A stretch of 64,000 nucleotides of DNA from Helopsaltes ochotensis (lineage: Eukaryota; Chordata; Aves; Passeriformes; Locustellidae), in NCBI GenBank assembly GCA_013400155.1, contig VXBM01000286.1, positions 453,431 to 517,430 on the forward strand. The letters are read 5' to 3'. Position 1 is the first letter of the stretch. Each line of letters starts with the position of its first letter. Position numbers and translations under genes: made by a program. A model generated the notes under the pieces. That model saw only the letters and a program-made list of their open reading frames with translations. It did no database searches and was not told the origin of the DNA. Shown piece by piece: positions 25,001 to 36,382 of the stretch.

Positions 25001-28000
25001 CCCTACAAGCCTGATTCCTATTACTAGCGCAGGGGGGCAGAGTCCAGAGCACTGCATTAACCCATTCCTGGCCACAGGATGGTTTGCATCTTCTTGCTTT
25101 ATTATCTTTCAAACCTTCTGATTACAAGTGTGTGCCTCTCTGTCTTCACGTGTATTGAATGGACTCAACTAAATTACACAAAGTTTTCTTCAAATTGGTA
25201 TGGAAACACAGAGGATTCTGGTTTTTGACAGTAGCAGAAAGTTAGACTAGCAGTTGTTGAACTGGTTAAAATACATTGTCAGTGCCTCAAGTTCACAAAA
25301 CACTGAGTAGGAGCTGTGGGGTTGAGGGGAAGGTTTGTTTTCATGGCCTGTGGAGGGCTGGCAGTTGAAGTTTTTCCCTCTGCATAAATATGGCAACATT
25401 TGTGAGCTACTCCAGATCAGTTGCTGGAATGTAAAGTCAGCAAAATTCTGCACTTCAGAAAGTGATTGTACAGCAGGACTCCTGTAGAAGGAAGTATTTT
25501 GTGTCTCAATGAGACAATGTGTTTAGCTGCTCAGTTGCTTTAATGGTGCTCCTTAAGGCATGAATTGTGGTTCATTTCCTCACTTTCTGTTTATTCCTCA
25601 TAGAGTCTGTGTCCTGAGCTGCTTCTCTTTGTTGTTACGGCTGAGCCATATGCTCTGTGGGGAAGGTTGTTATTTCACAGGATGATTCACTGTATTTACC
25701 ATTTGGGAGAAATTGTGCCTCCATCTTGAAATTTCCTCTCCTCCCTAGTATTCACCAGCAGCCAGGAGTCATGGTCAAGGGCTGGATTCATAACTCAGCT
25801 GCAAATTGAAGATCAGAGCCCACCTAGTAGCTGGTACCCAAACTGGTGTCCGAAGCGCTGAGCAAGACATGGGGATGCAAAGCAGCACAGAGCTGCCCAC
25901 CACTGGCATGGGGAAAAGATAGGGACAGAGTGAATTCTGTATTTGAATTGTCACATGGTTCAGGGAGGTTTTGCACCCACTTGTGCCCTTCCCTCAGGAC
26001 TGCTGCCTTTGGGGTTGAGACTTCAGTACATTTCTGGTTTGTGGCACCTGGTCAGGATGGATGGAGACTTCTGCAGTTCCTTCGTCTGCCTGTGAGGATT
26101 CAAACTTCACCCACACCCCTCAGTTGTTTTCCATGTCCTGAACTTGTTCCTGTCTATTATTCAACTGTTTCATGCAAAATACAGAGGACCATCTGGCAAC
26201 AAAAGCACTCTTCTTTAGCTCTTCTAATTGTACCAGATGCCTTCCATGGATTCTCCAAACCACAGTAGTTTTAGTTCTCAAAATGTTGATGATACATAAA
26301 GATAGCAGAAAGTAATATAATGTGGTAAATTGCTTTTTGGAGTGAATTCATGGAATATAAAATACTTAAAGATATAAAATGTAACAAAAACACGTGTCAG
26401 ACAAATGAGAACACAGGAAATCTGAGGTAATTTCCCTTTGGGATACTGAAAACGTTACGGGCTATGCGGCTGCTGCACTCCTCAGGAGGCTGTAGTGGCA
26501 TTTGTTGAACCACTACTTGGTGCTTTCTTAATTCACACTGCATTGTCTTTTTTGAAGTTGGACACCTTTGGTTTTTTCCTCCAACACTAGGTCAAATAAG
26601 CTTGTGAAATACTTTTTTTTTTTTCAAGAGTGATGTCCTGTCCAGTGATTGAAAGGCTAGCTGTGAGGGAAGTTCCAACTGATGTGTTTGACTCACACTT
26701 CAGAACTTAGATGTTCTGGTAACTAGGTCACTTTGGCATCAGTCTTGTGGAACTGTGACAGTTTTTGTGGCTTCTCTGCTGAGTTTCACACTCAACAACT
26801 TATATCCTGCTTGTATTTGCCAAACATCTGTGCTTGTTACTTTCCTCTGTGTTGTTTTGAAAATCTCCTGGTTCTTGACATTAGAATGGGTGGCTGAGAA
26901 CCTGGTGAGATCAATTCGTGTTCTAACAATTGGAGAAGGACTCTTGACAAATAATAGTTCTGGCCACTGTTAGTTCAGGTTCCTAGATATTGGAAGTCTG
27001 GTATTCTGCACAATTTTAAGAGGTGTAATCAACCTAGGGGTTGTAGCTAAGCTACTGAAATAAGCAGCAAATGCTGGCTGCTGCTTTGAGTCTACTAAAG
27101 GCTGAATTAATTTTCCCTGCTTTGGTTCCTGACTGATATGGAAGACACAAAATAACCTGAGATGACGATCACAAAGCAGCTGAACTAAATTTGTGTATTT
27201 AGAGGATTATCCAAAATCAAAAATGCTTAAAGGAGACTTTCAAGGGTACCTTTTCCATGTGTCCTGAAGCTCCATCTTTTCTTTCATCACAGGAGGGAGT
27301 GCTGACTTAGTCATCTGTAGTCAGAATGCAATGACACTGACAGTCCTGAGAGATAAATATAGCTGAGGACCTCTGGAAAAGGGGTTCAAGCCATGTATTA
27401 TTCTTAGGAAGAGAAGTATTGTCAAAGACCATCAGTGAAATGTGTAGATACCTTTGTAAGACTTCCAAATTTCAGCAAAATTGTTATACCCTGAATAATG
27501 GTAGATTCAGGCTTTGCCAAAATGCAGCTGGGCAAATCTGTTACTTCCCATATGGAAAGCAACTGTTCAAGCAAGTTATATAATTATACATTATACCATT
27601 GCTTCTGTCCAAAACCTGGGGCTGCTGCAGACATAAGCCAAGATTTTTTTTTCTTCCCATAACTAGTTTTTTTTTTGTGTGAGTTATTCAATTAAAGCCA
27701 TAAGGGAGTAAACAATTCCATTCTCTTTCCACCTTCACCAGTCCCATATCTGATTTACCATTGGCTCTTCTGGAATATGAATTGGCAGTTTTGGCCTCGC
27801 TGCTCTGTGTTGGTTTTCCTGGATTGAGGCTAATGAAACAATAATCGTTTTCCTGCTGTAGTAAGCCTGATTTGCCCACCCTGCACTTCCAAATGTGGGT
27901 TCTGAAGTTGGTATCATACCTTGAAGAAGTCAATGTAAATTAAAGGAAACAACTTGGAAAATAAACAGATCTTCCCCTCATTTTGCATAAAAAGCTCTAA

Positions 28001-29145
28001 CACTTCAGAATGTAGTGCTTGTCTTTTGAACCCTCTAAAAATATTTGCCTTATGCAGTGGAGGTCCACACTAAAAACTAATATCCCCAAAAATGGGGAGG
28101 AAAATGCCTTGATTTAGAAGAATATTAGCTTAATTAACTTGGAACTCTAGTAGATGTGGTAACCAGGGAAGGTAGTCATGGCTGCAAGACCTATCCACTC
28201 TCTTGCCAAGATATCTGTGCTGCTTTTCAGGTGGTGATGGCTGAGAGACCAAAGGACATCTGGATTTCATGTCAGTGCATGACTTTCACTTCACCACAGC
28301 AGCCTTATGCTAACTTTGATCTGGTGTAATGATGATCTGGGTGAAGCCTAACCCAGCAGAAAGCTGTGCATGTTTAACCTGGATCACAGGTAGCTCTGGG
28401 ATTAATCCACGTAAGTGTGCTGCAGCCCAAAGACTTGTGGTGGCTTGAGGGATGGAGCATTGCAGGAGGTGACAAGGTGACCCTCCACATCAGGTCCAAT
28501 TTATGATGATGTAAAATGCTTCATAGGCCTTCTGTTTTACTGTTTCTGTATGCCATATTTCCATAAGGAATAAAAGACTTTGGGTACAGAGCTGAGAGGC
28601 AGCATAGTGAGTAAAATGGTTTAAGGCATTATAGCAGTACTATGCTGATTTAAGGTGCTGATTTTGTTGCAGGAGACTTGGAAATTGATTGTTCATCACT
28701 GGTAACAACACTGCCTATTCAAGACATGGCATTTAGAACATGCTAATTAAAAAAAAGGCATTTATTAACTAAAAAGGAGTAAAGCAAATAGAACTGCTGT
28801 TCATATGTGAATGAGTGAGGTTATGCTCCTGTGAGTGAGAGGAAAGTAAATGCTGGGCTGTGGTGTGGATGTGTGAGCTGCTTGGGGAGCTGTACTGAGG
28901 AAATGTGAAGAGTTAGACACAGTCATTGTTTTCAGCTGGAGGTAGATGCAGTTGTTTTCTCCTGACAGAGATGTCACTGGACACATTTCCTCTGAACAAT
29001 TGTGGACACCTGGAATTCCAAGCCAATGCTTAAAGATTTGGTGTCTCTGCTTGTCCCTGGGACTTGTGGCAGGACATTACCAAAGTCCACAGACTGTTTG
29101 TGCTGTAAAATGCTGTGGTTCTCTCTGGGGAGCAGGGAGTGTTTT
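22071..29145. other. Unique non-coding DNA, no gene recognised
   Basis: No exon or known repeat was recognised. The longest ORFs are 148 codons (22927-23373, -) and 140 codons (25846-26268, +); neither has a recognisable domain. A 14-base direct repeat GCTGTGACTGGCAG occurs at 22971-22984 and 22989-23002. The stretch 24765-25035 is slightly enriched in CpG relative to its surroundings. Everything else reads as ordinary AT-rich sequence. Confidence 0.5.
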
Positions 29146-29189
29146 TGTTAAAAATTACTTAAAACCTGGGCAGGAATGAGTAAATAAAG

Positions 29190-29195
29190 TTTAAT
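29190..29195 (-). terminator. Variant polyadenylation signal ATTAAA of the second LTR
   Basis: Minus-strand ATTAAA about 45 bases from the 3' edge of the LTR. It is the common variant of AATAAA and lies where an R/U5 boundary is expected. Confidence 0.45.
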
Positions 29196-29304
29196 TAGAA
29201 GCCACGAAAATGACAAAGCAAAGGGTGGGGGGAAACAGGGCTCAGGTCTTGATCAGACTCCTCCTGCCCACCGGAGGCTCAGGCTTACAAAATGGTGTCT
29301 CTAC

Positions 29305-29312
29305 CTTTTATA
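29305..29312 (-). promoter_or_regulatory. TATA box of the second solo LTR
   Basis: The minus strand reads TATAAAAG, a near-perfect TATA box, about 110 bases upstream of the ATTAAA signal. It marks the U3/R side of the LTR and supports the assigned orientation. Confidence 0.6.
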
Positions 29313-29760
29313 CCCTGAGATTGCATCAGCCTCATTAATATTCATGAGCAATCCTTAAATGTCCTTCTGGCCCCTCCCACAGTCTGTGGCTTTGCCCATC
29401 TATGTACACTTGGCTCCTCCTGAGGCCTGGCAATAAATCCTTCTGTGCCTTTGGTTGGTGGTGCCATCTTACCTTGCCAGGGCTCCCAGCCAGTGTCTCC
29501 CACTCTCTGCCACCTCTGGCAAGGGGCAAATAAATGAACCCCCTCTCCCACCTGCTTTTTCAGCCCTGTCAGCCAGAGCTGCCAGGCAGTAACCAGAGGA
29601 GGGGAGGACTGAAAGGAGAACAGAAAAGGGCTCCAGACCATGCTGGAGCAACAAAAGCACATGTCAGAAAAACTGCAAACCCCAACAAGAACTGCTCCCC
29701 ACCCTGCTCAACAGCTCCTCCTCATTTGCATGAGCCCATCACCACACCTCATTCATAACA

Positions 29761-32700
29761 TTTTCCTCTGCTGTTCTTCTGTTTGGCTCTTCCTGAGCTT
29801 TGACCAGCTTGGTGTCTGAGATGTCTACGGTTTCTGGCTGCAGGTCCTCAGCCAGGTCAAATCCTCATTCCAGATCAGGATGAGATAGGGAATTGCATCC
29901 CCTTCTCCTCACCTCTTATCTGCCTTCCCAGGACAGGAAGGAGGAACACTGAGCCTGGGCCTCTCTCGGAGTGGATGAGGGAGGCATGGGGGATTTAGGC
30001 AAGTGGGGAATGCTGCAGGGCACAGCTGCACTGCATCTGGAACATTGACAAGCATAGCAGCCCTGCACCTCTCCAGAGTGCCCCAAGGCTACTGAGCACA
30101 CGGCTGTAGAAAGCACCAGTGAAACACCACACAGCATTGTCCGCCCTTCTTCACCCAGAAAAACCCCAATGGGTGAGCCTGAGGAGGAATTAGTGAAGGG
30201 TTTATTTGCCTTCAGAAATAGAGAAGTGAGGGAGTTCAGGACTTTGGTGGAATATCCTATCTTCTCAAATAAGCTCTAAGTTTCAATAAGATTGCTGGAT
30301 TTTTGTGAGGCACAGTTTCCCTCAATTTAAACCACTGTTTTTCATAGGAAATTTAATTAGAGAACATGTATGTCTTACTAAATGGAAGCTTGTACTAGAA
30401 AAACAGTGGAGGTTTTCTGAAGCCAGTACTTGTCTGGTTCTGGCATTAGCAAAGGAATTGCTTTTAAGAGTTCTCATCTTATGAGAGCAAAACAGAACCA
30501 GGATCTAAAATTTTAAGATTTTAGAACCCCATGATTAATTTCCAAGTTGAATCTTAATGGAAAAATGACTCAGACTTATAACCATCTCTGAAAATTATTT
30601 ATCTTTAAGAATATTTCTGGTTTTATTCTTACTTTTTGTTTGTTATACTGCTTTGAACTCATGCCTGATGTTGTATATGAATCTTAATCTAGTGGACATT
30701 TCCTGGGACGCTTCCCGCCTTGGTTTTAATGCTGGACATCAGGTTATGGATGTTATGTGGCCTTTGAACTTTTTTTATGAAAGAAGATTAAAATAACCGC
30801 TATATATTTGTCTTTATATTTTCCCCTCAAATAACAAAGCCTTTTTTTGGTTTTATAAGTAAAATATATGTTCTTTTAAAGAAAATTCCATGGTGTTTGA
30901 AATAAAATATATAAAAGTAGTTGATTTCCCAACTGCTTAACAGTTCTGAGGGTCCGTTATAAAAAAAAATCATTTTTCCAGTAGCCAAGTCCATGAACAG
31001 CTTCTTTTCAAGCCTCTGAGTTAGTCTCTGAGCATTAATCACTTTAAAGAAAAATAAAACCTATTTTTAATTGTTGGAACTACTTTTTTTTTTTTGATTT
31101 TATTCACTTAAACAAGTGGAAGGCTCCCATGGTTCTCACCCCTGCTCATACTTACTTTTCTTTAAAGCAGGTTTTGACACTTTAAATGGGCCACTGTTTA
31201 ATAAATTAGGATTTTTATTAAATGACTTCACAAAAGGTTAAGTTTTCATGATTTTTAAACCTGCTGTTGAAAGAGAGAGGTGCTAGTGGAAAACTAGGGT
31301 GCCTCAGCACAGACCATCAGCTGGTCATGCTGGGTGGGACACTGACCAAACTGTCTCGCTGCTATCCCAGCCTGGTTAGTGGCTCTTACTCCTGAAGGAA
31401 TGCCCTGGAATTCCCTCTCATCCCTCAGCTCCTGTGAAAGGTGCCTAGTCCTGAAACTCTGCTTAGTTGAAACCTCAGTAGATGTTCTGAGACTTCTAGT
31501 TCCCAGACCTCTTTGTTAGTGTTGTCACAGTGGAGCTTAAGAACTCACCTTGTATTAAACTGGTGTGTTTAACAAGGACACTCTTCCCATTGTCTTGAAA
31601 ACTGCTGGGTTTCTCAACAAGTACTTTAAAAATGTATCTTCTTCGCTTCTTCCAAGACTTTGCTGAGAATTTCTGCTTGATAAAGGCCACAATATTGCCC
31701 AGTGCTGCATCTTCCTGACAGTCTTGTCTCTAAGTTCCTGGTATACATTCCTTCAGGTTTTTTCAAGTTTGAAATTAGATATGTTTATAGTTCTAAATCA
31801 TTCTGTTGCTTACCTAAATCTGCTAAGATAATTAATTTTCCTGTTGAAAACCTCAGGGCATGGTGGGATGTGACTGCAATTGTGTTGTCTGGAAGTCAGT
31901 GCAGAGCAAAAAATGACAGTGCAGTGCCATATGGAAGTGAAATACTATGTGGAATCCCTCCACGCAGCAGTGAAACAAGAACAAGGAGAGAGGCTTGAGA
32001 GGCAGGAAATAGGGAGCCCTGAAGCAGAGACCTTACAGACAGAGGAGTTTGGGCACTCAGAGTAATGGAGTATGATAATCTCCCATTTCCATGGCTGTCT
32101 GTATGTCCAGCAGTTGTGTTTGAGTAACTGCTTTGCAGTTCCCCTGACATTATGCATCCTCTCCAACTATTGCTTCATATAGGTTTTGTTGTTAGCAGGA
32201 CAGAAATTGTATAACTGTTGTACAACCGTAACATCATCGGAAATCTGTTTTGCTCAACATAAATTAATTCAGAGTGTCCCAGACTGCAGTGTGTGATGAG
32301 AGATGTGAACTGTCTGGGGAATCCAAATCATGGGGAAAAAAAAATAGGGACACTAAAACTCCTAAAACCATGAATAGCTTTTCAAAATCGTAGTTTGAGT
32401 CTGATTTTTTTCACCTAACTGTTTTCTTTGTGGTTTAAGTTATTTTTTTGACTTTCTACTCCATGTGTGCATTTCTTCCCTTCCCTATTGTGCTCTTGCA
32501 GCTGTAGAGCTGACACTGGTTATTATGCAATTTTTATCCCTTCTTTAACACTTAGAAAAGGGTTTAGTAGAGTTCTGGAGCCATTTCATTTGCTAAGTAG
32601 CAGCAATAACTTTGTATGTTAAAGGCTCTCTGATTTCTGAAGTTCTAATTCTTTTTTATTACCAAGTTTGTCAAGGTCTGGAAAGTTAGTTTAAAAATCT

Positions 32701-35344
32701 GAAAAGATTTTGATGTAAACTCTCAGTTCTAGAAGCAAGGGCTATGTGCAAAACACTAAATTTTGATTGTAAGTTTCACAGGAATATTTGTACAGTATTT
32801 AATAACTGAAGTCTGAGCTCTCCAATGCTTTTGTCCCTCAAAAAATACAGGGAATTTGAGCTTTGGGGTTTTTTGCCTACTGATCAACTTGAAGTCTGGT
32901 AAGGAAATAGAAGAGAAAATGAGGCACCATGCAAAGAGTACCAAGACATTATAAAGTGAAATCTACCTATTTTTTTGTATGTCAGATTCTAGTTCTAAGA
33001 GAAAAATAATTATAGATTTTACAGGTAGGGGTGTAAAGTTTTTTAGGACTTTGTGTACTTGTTTCAAAAAGGGAAATAAAATGTTAACTTAAAACTCTGA
33101 AATGCTTTACAAAACAGACAATGGCAAAACATCCATGTTCTCTTGTTTTTTTTTTCCCTCCTCTCTCCCTTTATGTCACACAATTTCCTTTCTTGGTAAA
33201 GGTTTGTTCTGTATTCCTGTTTATTTCTATGGCAATTTATCTTCATACTATGAGATCAGCTGTCAAATGTAGTTTGGAATGCCAAGATAAATGGTCCTTC
33301 TGCCCCTTATTGATTAATTCCTCACCACAACAAAGAATAGCCAATGTGCACAGTATTTGATTATTTACTTCTGATATTGATGAAATATAAATTAAAAGCT
33401 AGAGACAATGCCAAGGAGGCCAATGTTTGTGAAACAAAGCCAGGAAATTTAGAAGAAAGGCACTAGCCTTCCTCTTTTTAGGTTCTATCCTAAAATATTC
33501 AACTGGATAAAAATTACTTGTAATATAGCACCAGATTTTATAAATGTGCTGTTACTGAACTCTTGGGTAGCATTACTTAGTTTGATTAATACTAAAAACA
33601 CCATGTCAGATTAGCAGTTGAATTACTATTATGTATCATAAATCTTTCTAATCAAAATACTTTCTAGATTGTAATTAATTCCCAAAATGACCTTGGAAAA
33701 GAACAATGTTCTGTTCCTCAAGAAAATTGACTGGTTTTACAGAGTAGAGAAAGTTCCTCGAGGGGATTTTTTAGAGCAGAAGATTCTAGAGTGTATCAAA
33801 GACTGCGAGTGTTGAACTCCAGGTTACAGAAGTTATCACAGACCTTCTCTGGTGTGGTGGCAACATTATCTGAGTTTTGAAATGAAGGACTGACTTTGAA
33901 TTAATCCACAAGAGTATTTGGGTTTGCCTGGTGCCTGCCTGGATATCTGCGTATGAACATCTGTCTTATGGTTGTGGGATAACTGTGGGATAATGCTGTG
34001 TGAATATATGGTTCATCTCCTCCAAATATTTTGCAACAAGCCATAGAGAATCTATTTGTTGCTGGCTTAGTGACAGAAGGTCCTGTTCAGGAGTGCAGGA
34101 AACATCAGAAATAGAAAAGACATGACATGCTTGGTGGAATTCTCATATACAGGAATGGTAAGAAAGTCAAGTGATTTGACTGCAGCTGGCAGTAAGGCAG
34201 TTTTGCACCTTCATCAGTCAAACAGATGCATGACAGAGCTGTTTCTTTAGTCAGTTTAAAGTTTATTTTATGCAGAACAACCTGTGATAGACGGTTGGAA
34301 TGACTCCAAGTATGTCTGTGAGCTTAGTTTGTGTTTCTGATGCAACTATATCAAAAGTATCTGAAAATGAGATAATCGGGAGCTGAACCAAGGGCAGGGT
34401 GGGGGTCACAGGGCTTCAAAATCTGAGACCGCCATTTTCTAGGCATCTGATAAATTGCAGGCAATGGCAGTACACAATGAGTTACTATGGTTTGGTGAAT
34501 ACATGCTGTAAGAAATCTGGGCACTTCTCCATTTCAGATCTATTTGGCTTAGAGCCTCTGGATGGAGCATAGCCTCCTTCTTTCCTCTTCCTTCAAAATC
34601 AACCCAGGTCAATGCTTTCTTTGTGGAGGTTAAATTGCACAGTTTAGATACCTCCCCTGAACTGAAGGCAGTTCTAGGCACAAACAAAAGGAAAAGCTGT
34701 ATAACACAATAAAGAGAAAATACGAAACACATTATTTGTCTTAAAAACATTTTTAATATGTAAACAATGCAGAAGCTACAAGTCTGTGACAGTTAACCCC
34801 TGAGGTCACAGACTCTCCCCAGGTTTCTTGCTAAAACACAGATGGGTTAGAAAGGAGTTCTTTGAGTTCTTAGCATCTAATGGTTTATTACTTCAAATTT
34901 CTTTAGTTGATGGGATGCTCTGGGGCTGAAAGCAAATTCCACACCTGGTGGTTTGGCTGTGCTGAAGTGGGGGATTTGGTGTTTTTTAAGAACTCTACAA
35001 GAAGGCCTCTCTTCAGTCTTAGTGAACTGCTGTGTATTTGAAGGACTTTTGAAAATTGTCATTTTGAGTATGCAGTGTTTTCCTAAAATGGCCAGTGACA
35101 CCTTAGACAGCCTTTCCTTCTTCTGTGAATCCCAGGGCTTTGCCATTTATGAGAAATGGTTGTGATTCCTGATCTCTTCCAAGCAGCACATGTGTTGGGA
35201 GGGAAGAGAGAGTGGGAAGTGGAATAATCCTGCTCTATAGGTTACGGTTTGTAGCAGCACGTTTCCAGAGACTGGTGGTAATCTTAACTCTTCATGTGCA
35301 TGTGAGAGATTTTCAGTCCTTCACATGTTTCTGTCTTGCCAGTT
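29761..35344. other. Unique AT-rich non-coding DNA, no gene recognised
   Basis: No exon or repeat family was recognised. A 12-base T run lies near 31084-31095. ORFs overlap on both strands at 31702-32166 with no domain. The stretch reads as ordinary intergenic or intronic sequence. Confidence 0.5.
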
Positions 35345-35430
35345 CCAGTTTTAACTATCTCCAGGGGTGGTGACTCAACCATTCCCTTGGGCAGCTTATT
35401 CCGGTGCTTGATAACCCACTGATATGGACA
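35345..35430 (-). mobile_element. CR1 LINE scrap, antisense
   Basis: The plus strand reads ATCTCCAGGGGTGGTGACTC, then GGGCAGCTTATTCCGGTGCT and GATAACCC. This is the complement of the CR1 3' region phrase 'agcaccggaataagctgccc ... caccacccctggagat' seen in other CR1 copies. Only about 85 bp are recognisable and there is no terminal octamer, so it is an old or internally broken copy. Confidence 0.6.
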
Positions 35431-35464
35431 AGAGTTGAGGTGTTGAAAAAAAGAGGAATCAAAT

Positions 35465-36382
35465 GTGCAAACAGATAAACCCCCTCTGTTTTCCAAGCCA
35501 TTTAATCAATACTACTCCTTAGTGGGCATCCTTCAAATATTTTTTCTGTGCTATCCACTTTTTCAAACATCTGCATTACTGTTTGGGAACTCACCTTTTA
35601 GGAGAGTGGTCTTAGGGACAACTGAACAGTCAGTGGAACTAAACAGGACTCATCATACCCCCAATAAACGTCTTACCCTCATCAAAGTCTCCCCTCACCA
35701 TCCCCAGAGGAACCTGAGGAAAGACCACAACCATTCTGCTAAGCTTCTGTCACCTGGGCTTCCACCCCAATGAAGGAATTAATTTTCCACTGGGGACATT
35801 CATCTCATTTCTACAGAAGGAAATTGCTGGAACACAGCCCAGAATTTGGGCCAGTGTATCTATTTAGACATAAACATTTACATAGAGATGAAAAGCCAAA
35901 ACTCATTCCTCCTGTCAGACCACTGAAGCCTGTGGAAATACAAAGGGATTCAACTGATCTAAGGGGGGTTGCACTGGGGAGAGGAAAAGCTACCAAAATT
36001 GAAGATGAAAGTAAAAAGCCTCTCTGGACTTCGTTTTTAGATGCTTCCTTTCCTCTTTCAAGACTCCTTAAATCATTCTCTTTTGTGGCTAGATCAATCA
36101 GAAATAACTGCACTTACTGTTGTTGTTCCAACTGAAATATTTGAAGGAGCTCCTGTAGCCATACTGTCTGGTGAACGGGTTATTTTGGTGATGAAAATAT
36201 CCTATTTTCCAGGTAAGAGATGTAAGAAGCTGCTGAGAAATCATCAGCAAGTAAATAGGCTCCAGTTGTACTTTGCTGCTGCTGGTAAATTTGTTCATAG
36301 TATCAGTAGGAGTGGATGGATCTCATTTGTCAGTCAGTGGGGCAGCCCTGTGAATGACTTTTTGCAGGTAAAAGCATTATAG
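35465..36382 (+). other. Cluster of three staggered plus-strand ORFs, unknown
   Basis: Open frames of 102, 121 and 113 codons follow one another at 35465-35773, 35770-36135 and 36041-36382. The first two overlap by the four bases ATGA. No signal peptide, domain or family was recognised; the second is rich in Lys, Arg and Pro. At 36210-36219 the sequence CCAGGTAAGA is a strong splice-donor match, so part of the third frame (about 36120-36212) could be an exon, but the upstream acceptor candidates are weak. Bacterial-style overlap has no meaning in a bird, so the ATGA junction is probably chance. A decayed gene or mobile element fragment is possible. Confidence 0.25.

Larger units (their letters stand above)
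29146..29760 (-). mobile_element. Solo LTR of an endogenous retrovirus (about 615 bp)
   Basis: On the minus strand the unit starts TGTTATGAATGAGG and ends TAATTTTTAACA, giving TG...CA ends with TGTTA/TGTTA inverted termini. A TATAAAAG box lies at 29305-29312 and an ATTAAA polyadenylation signal at 29190-29195 (minus strand), in correct LTR order. TTTT on both sides may be a 4-bp target-site duplication but is too simple to be certain. CpGs are few, so this copy is probably older than the LTR at 15.6 kb. It shares no obvious sequence with that LTR. No internal retroviral genes are adjacent. ORFs within it (29335-29758) are fortuitous. Confidence 0.75.

Noticed and set aside
29335..29758. Several ORFs on both strands, up to 106 codons
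   Set aside because: They lie within the solo LTR, which carries no coding sequence.
35770..35773. ATGA stop/start overlap between two ORFs
   Set aside because: Translational coupling of this type belongs to bacteria; in vertebrate DNA it is most likely chance.
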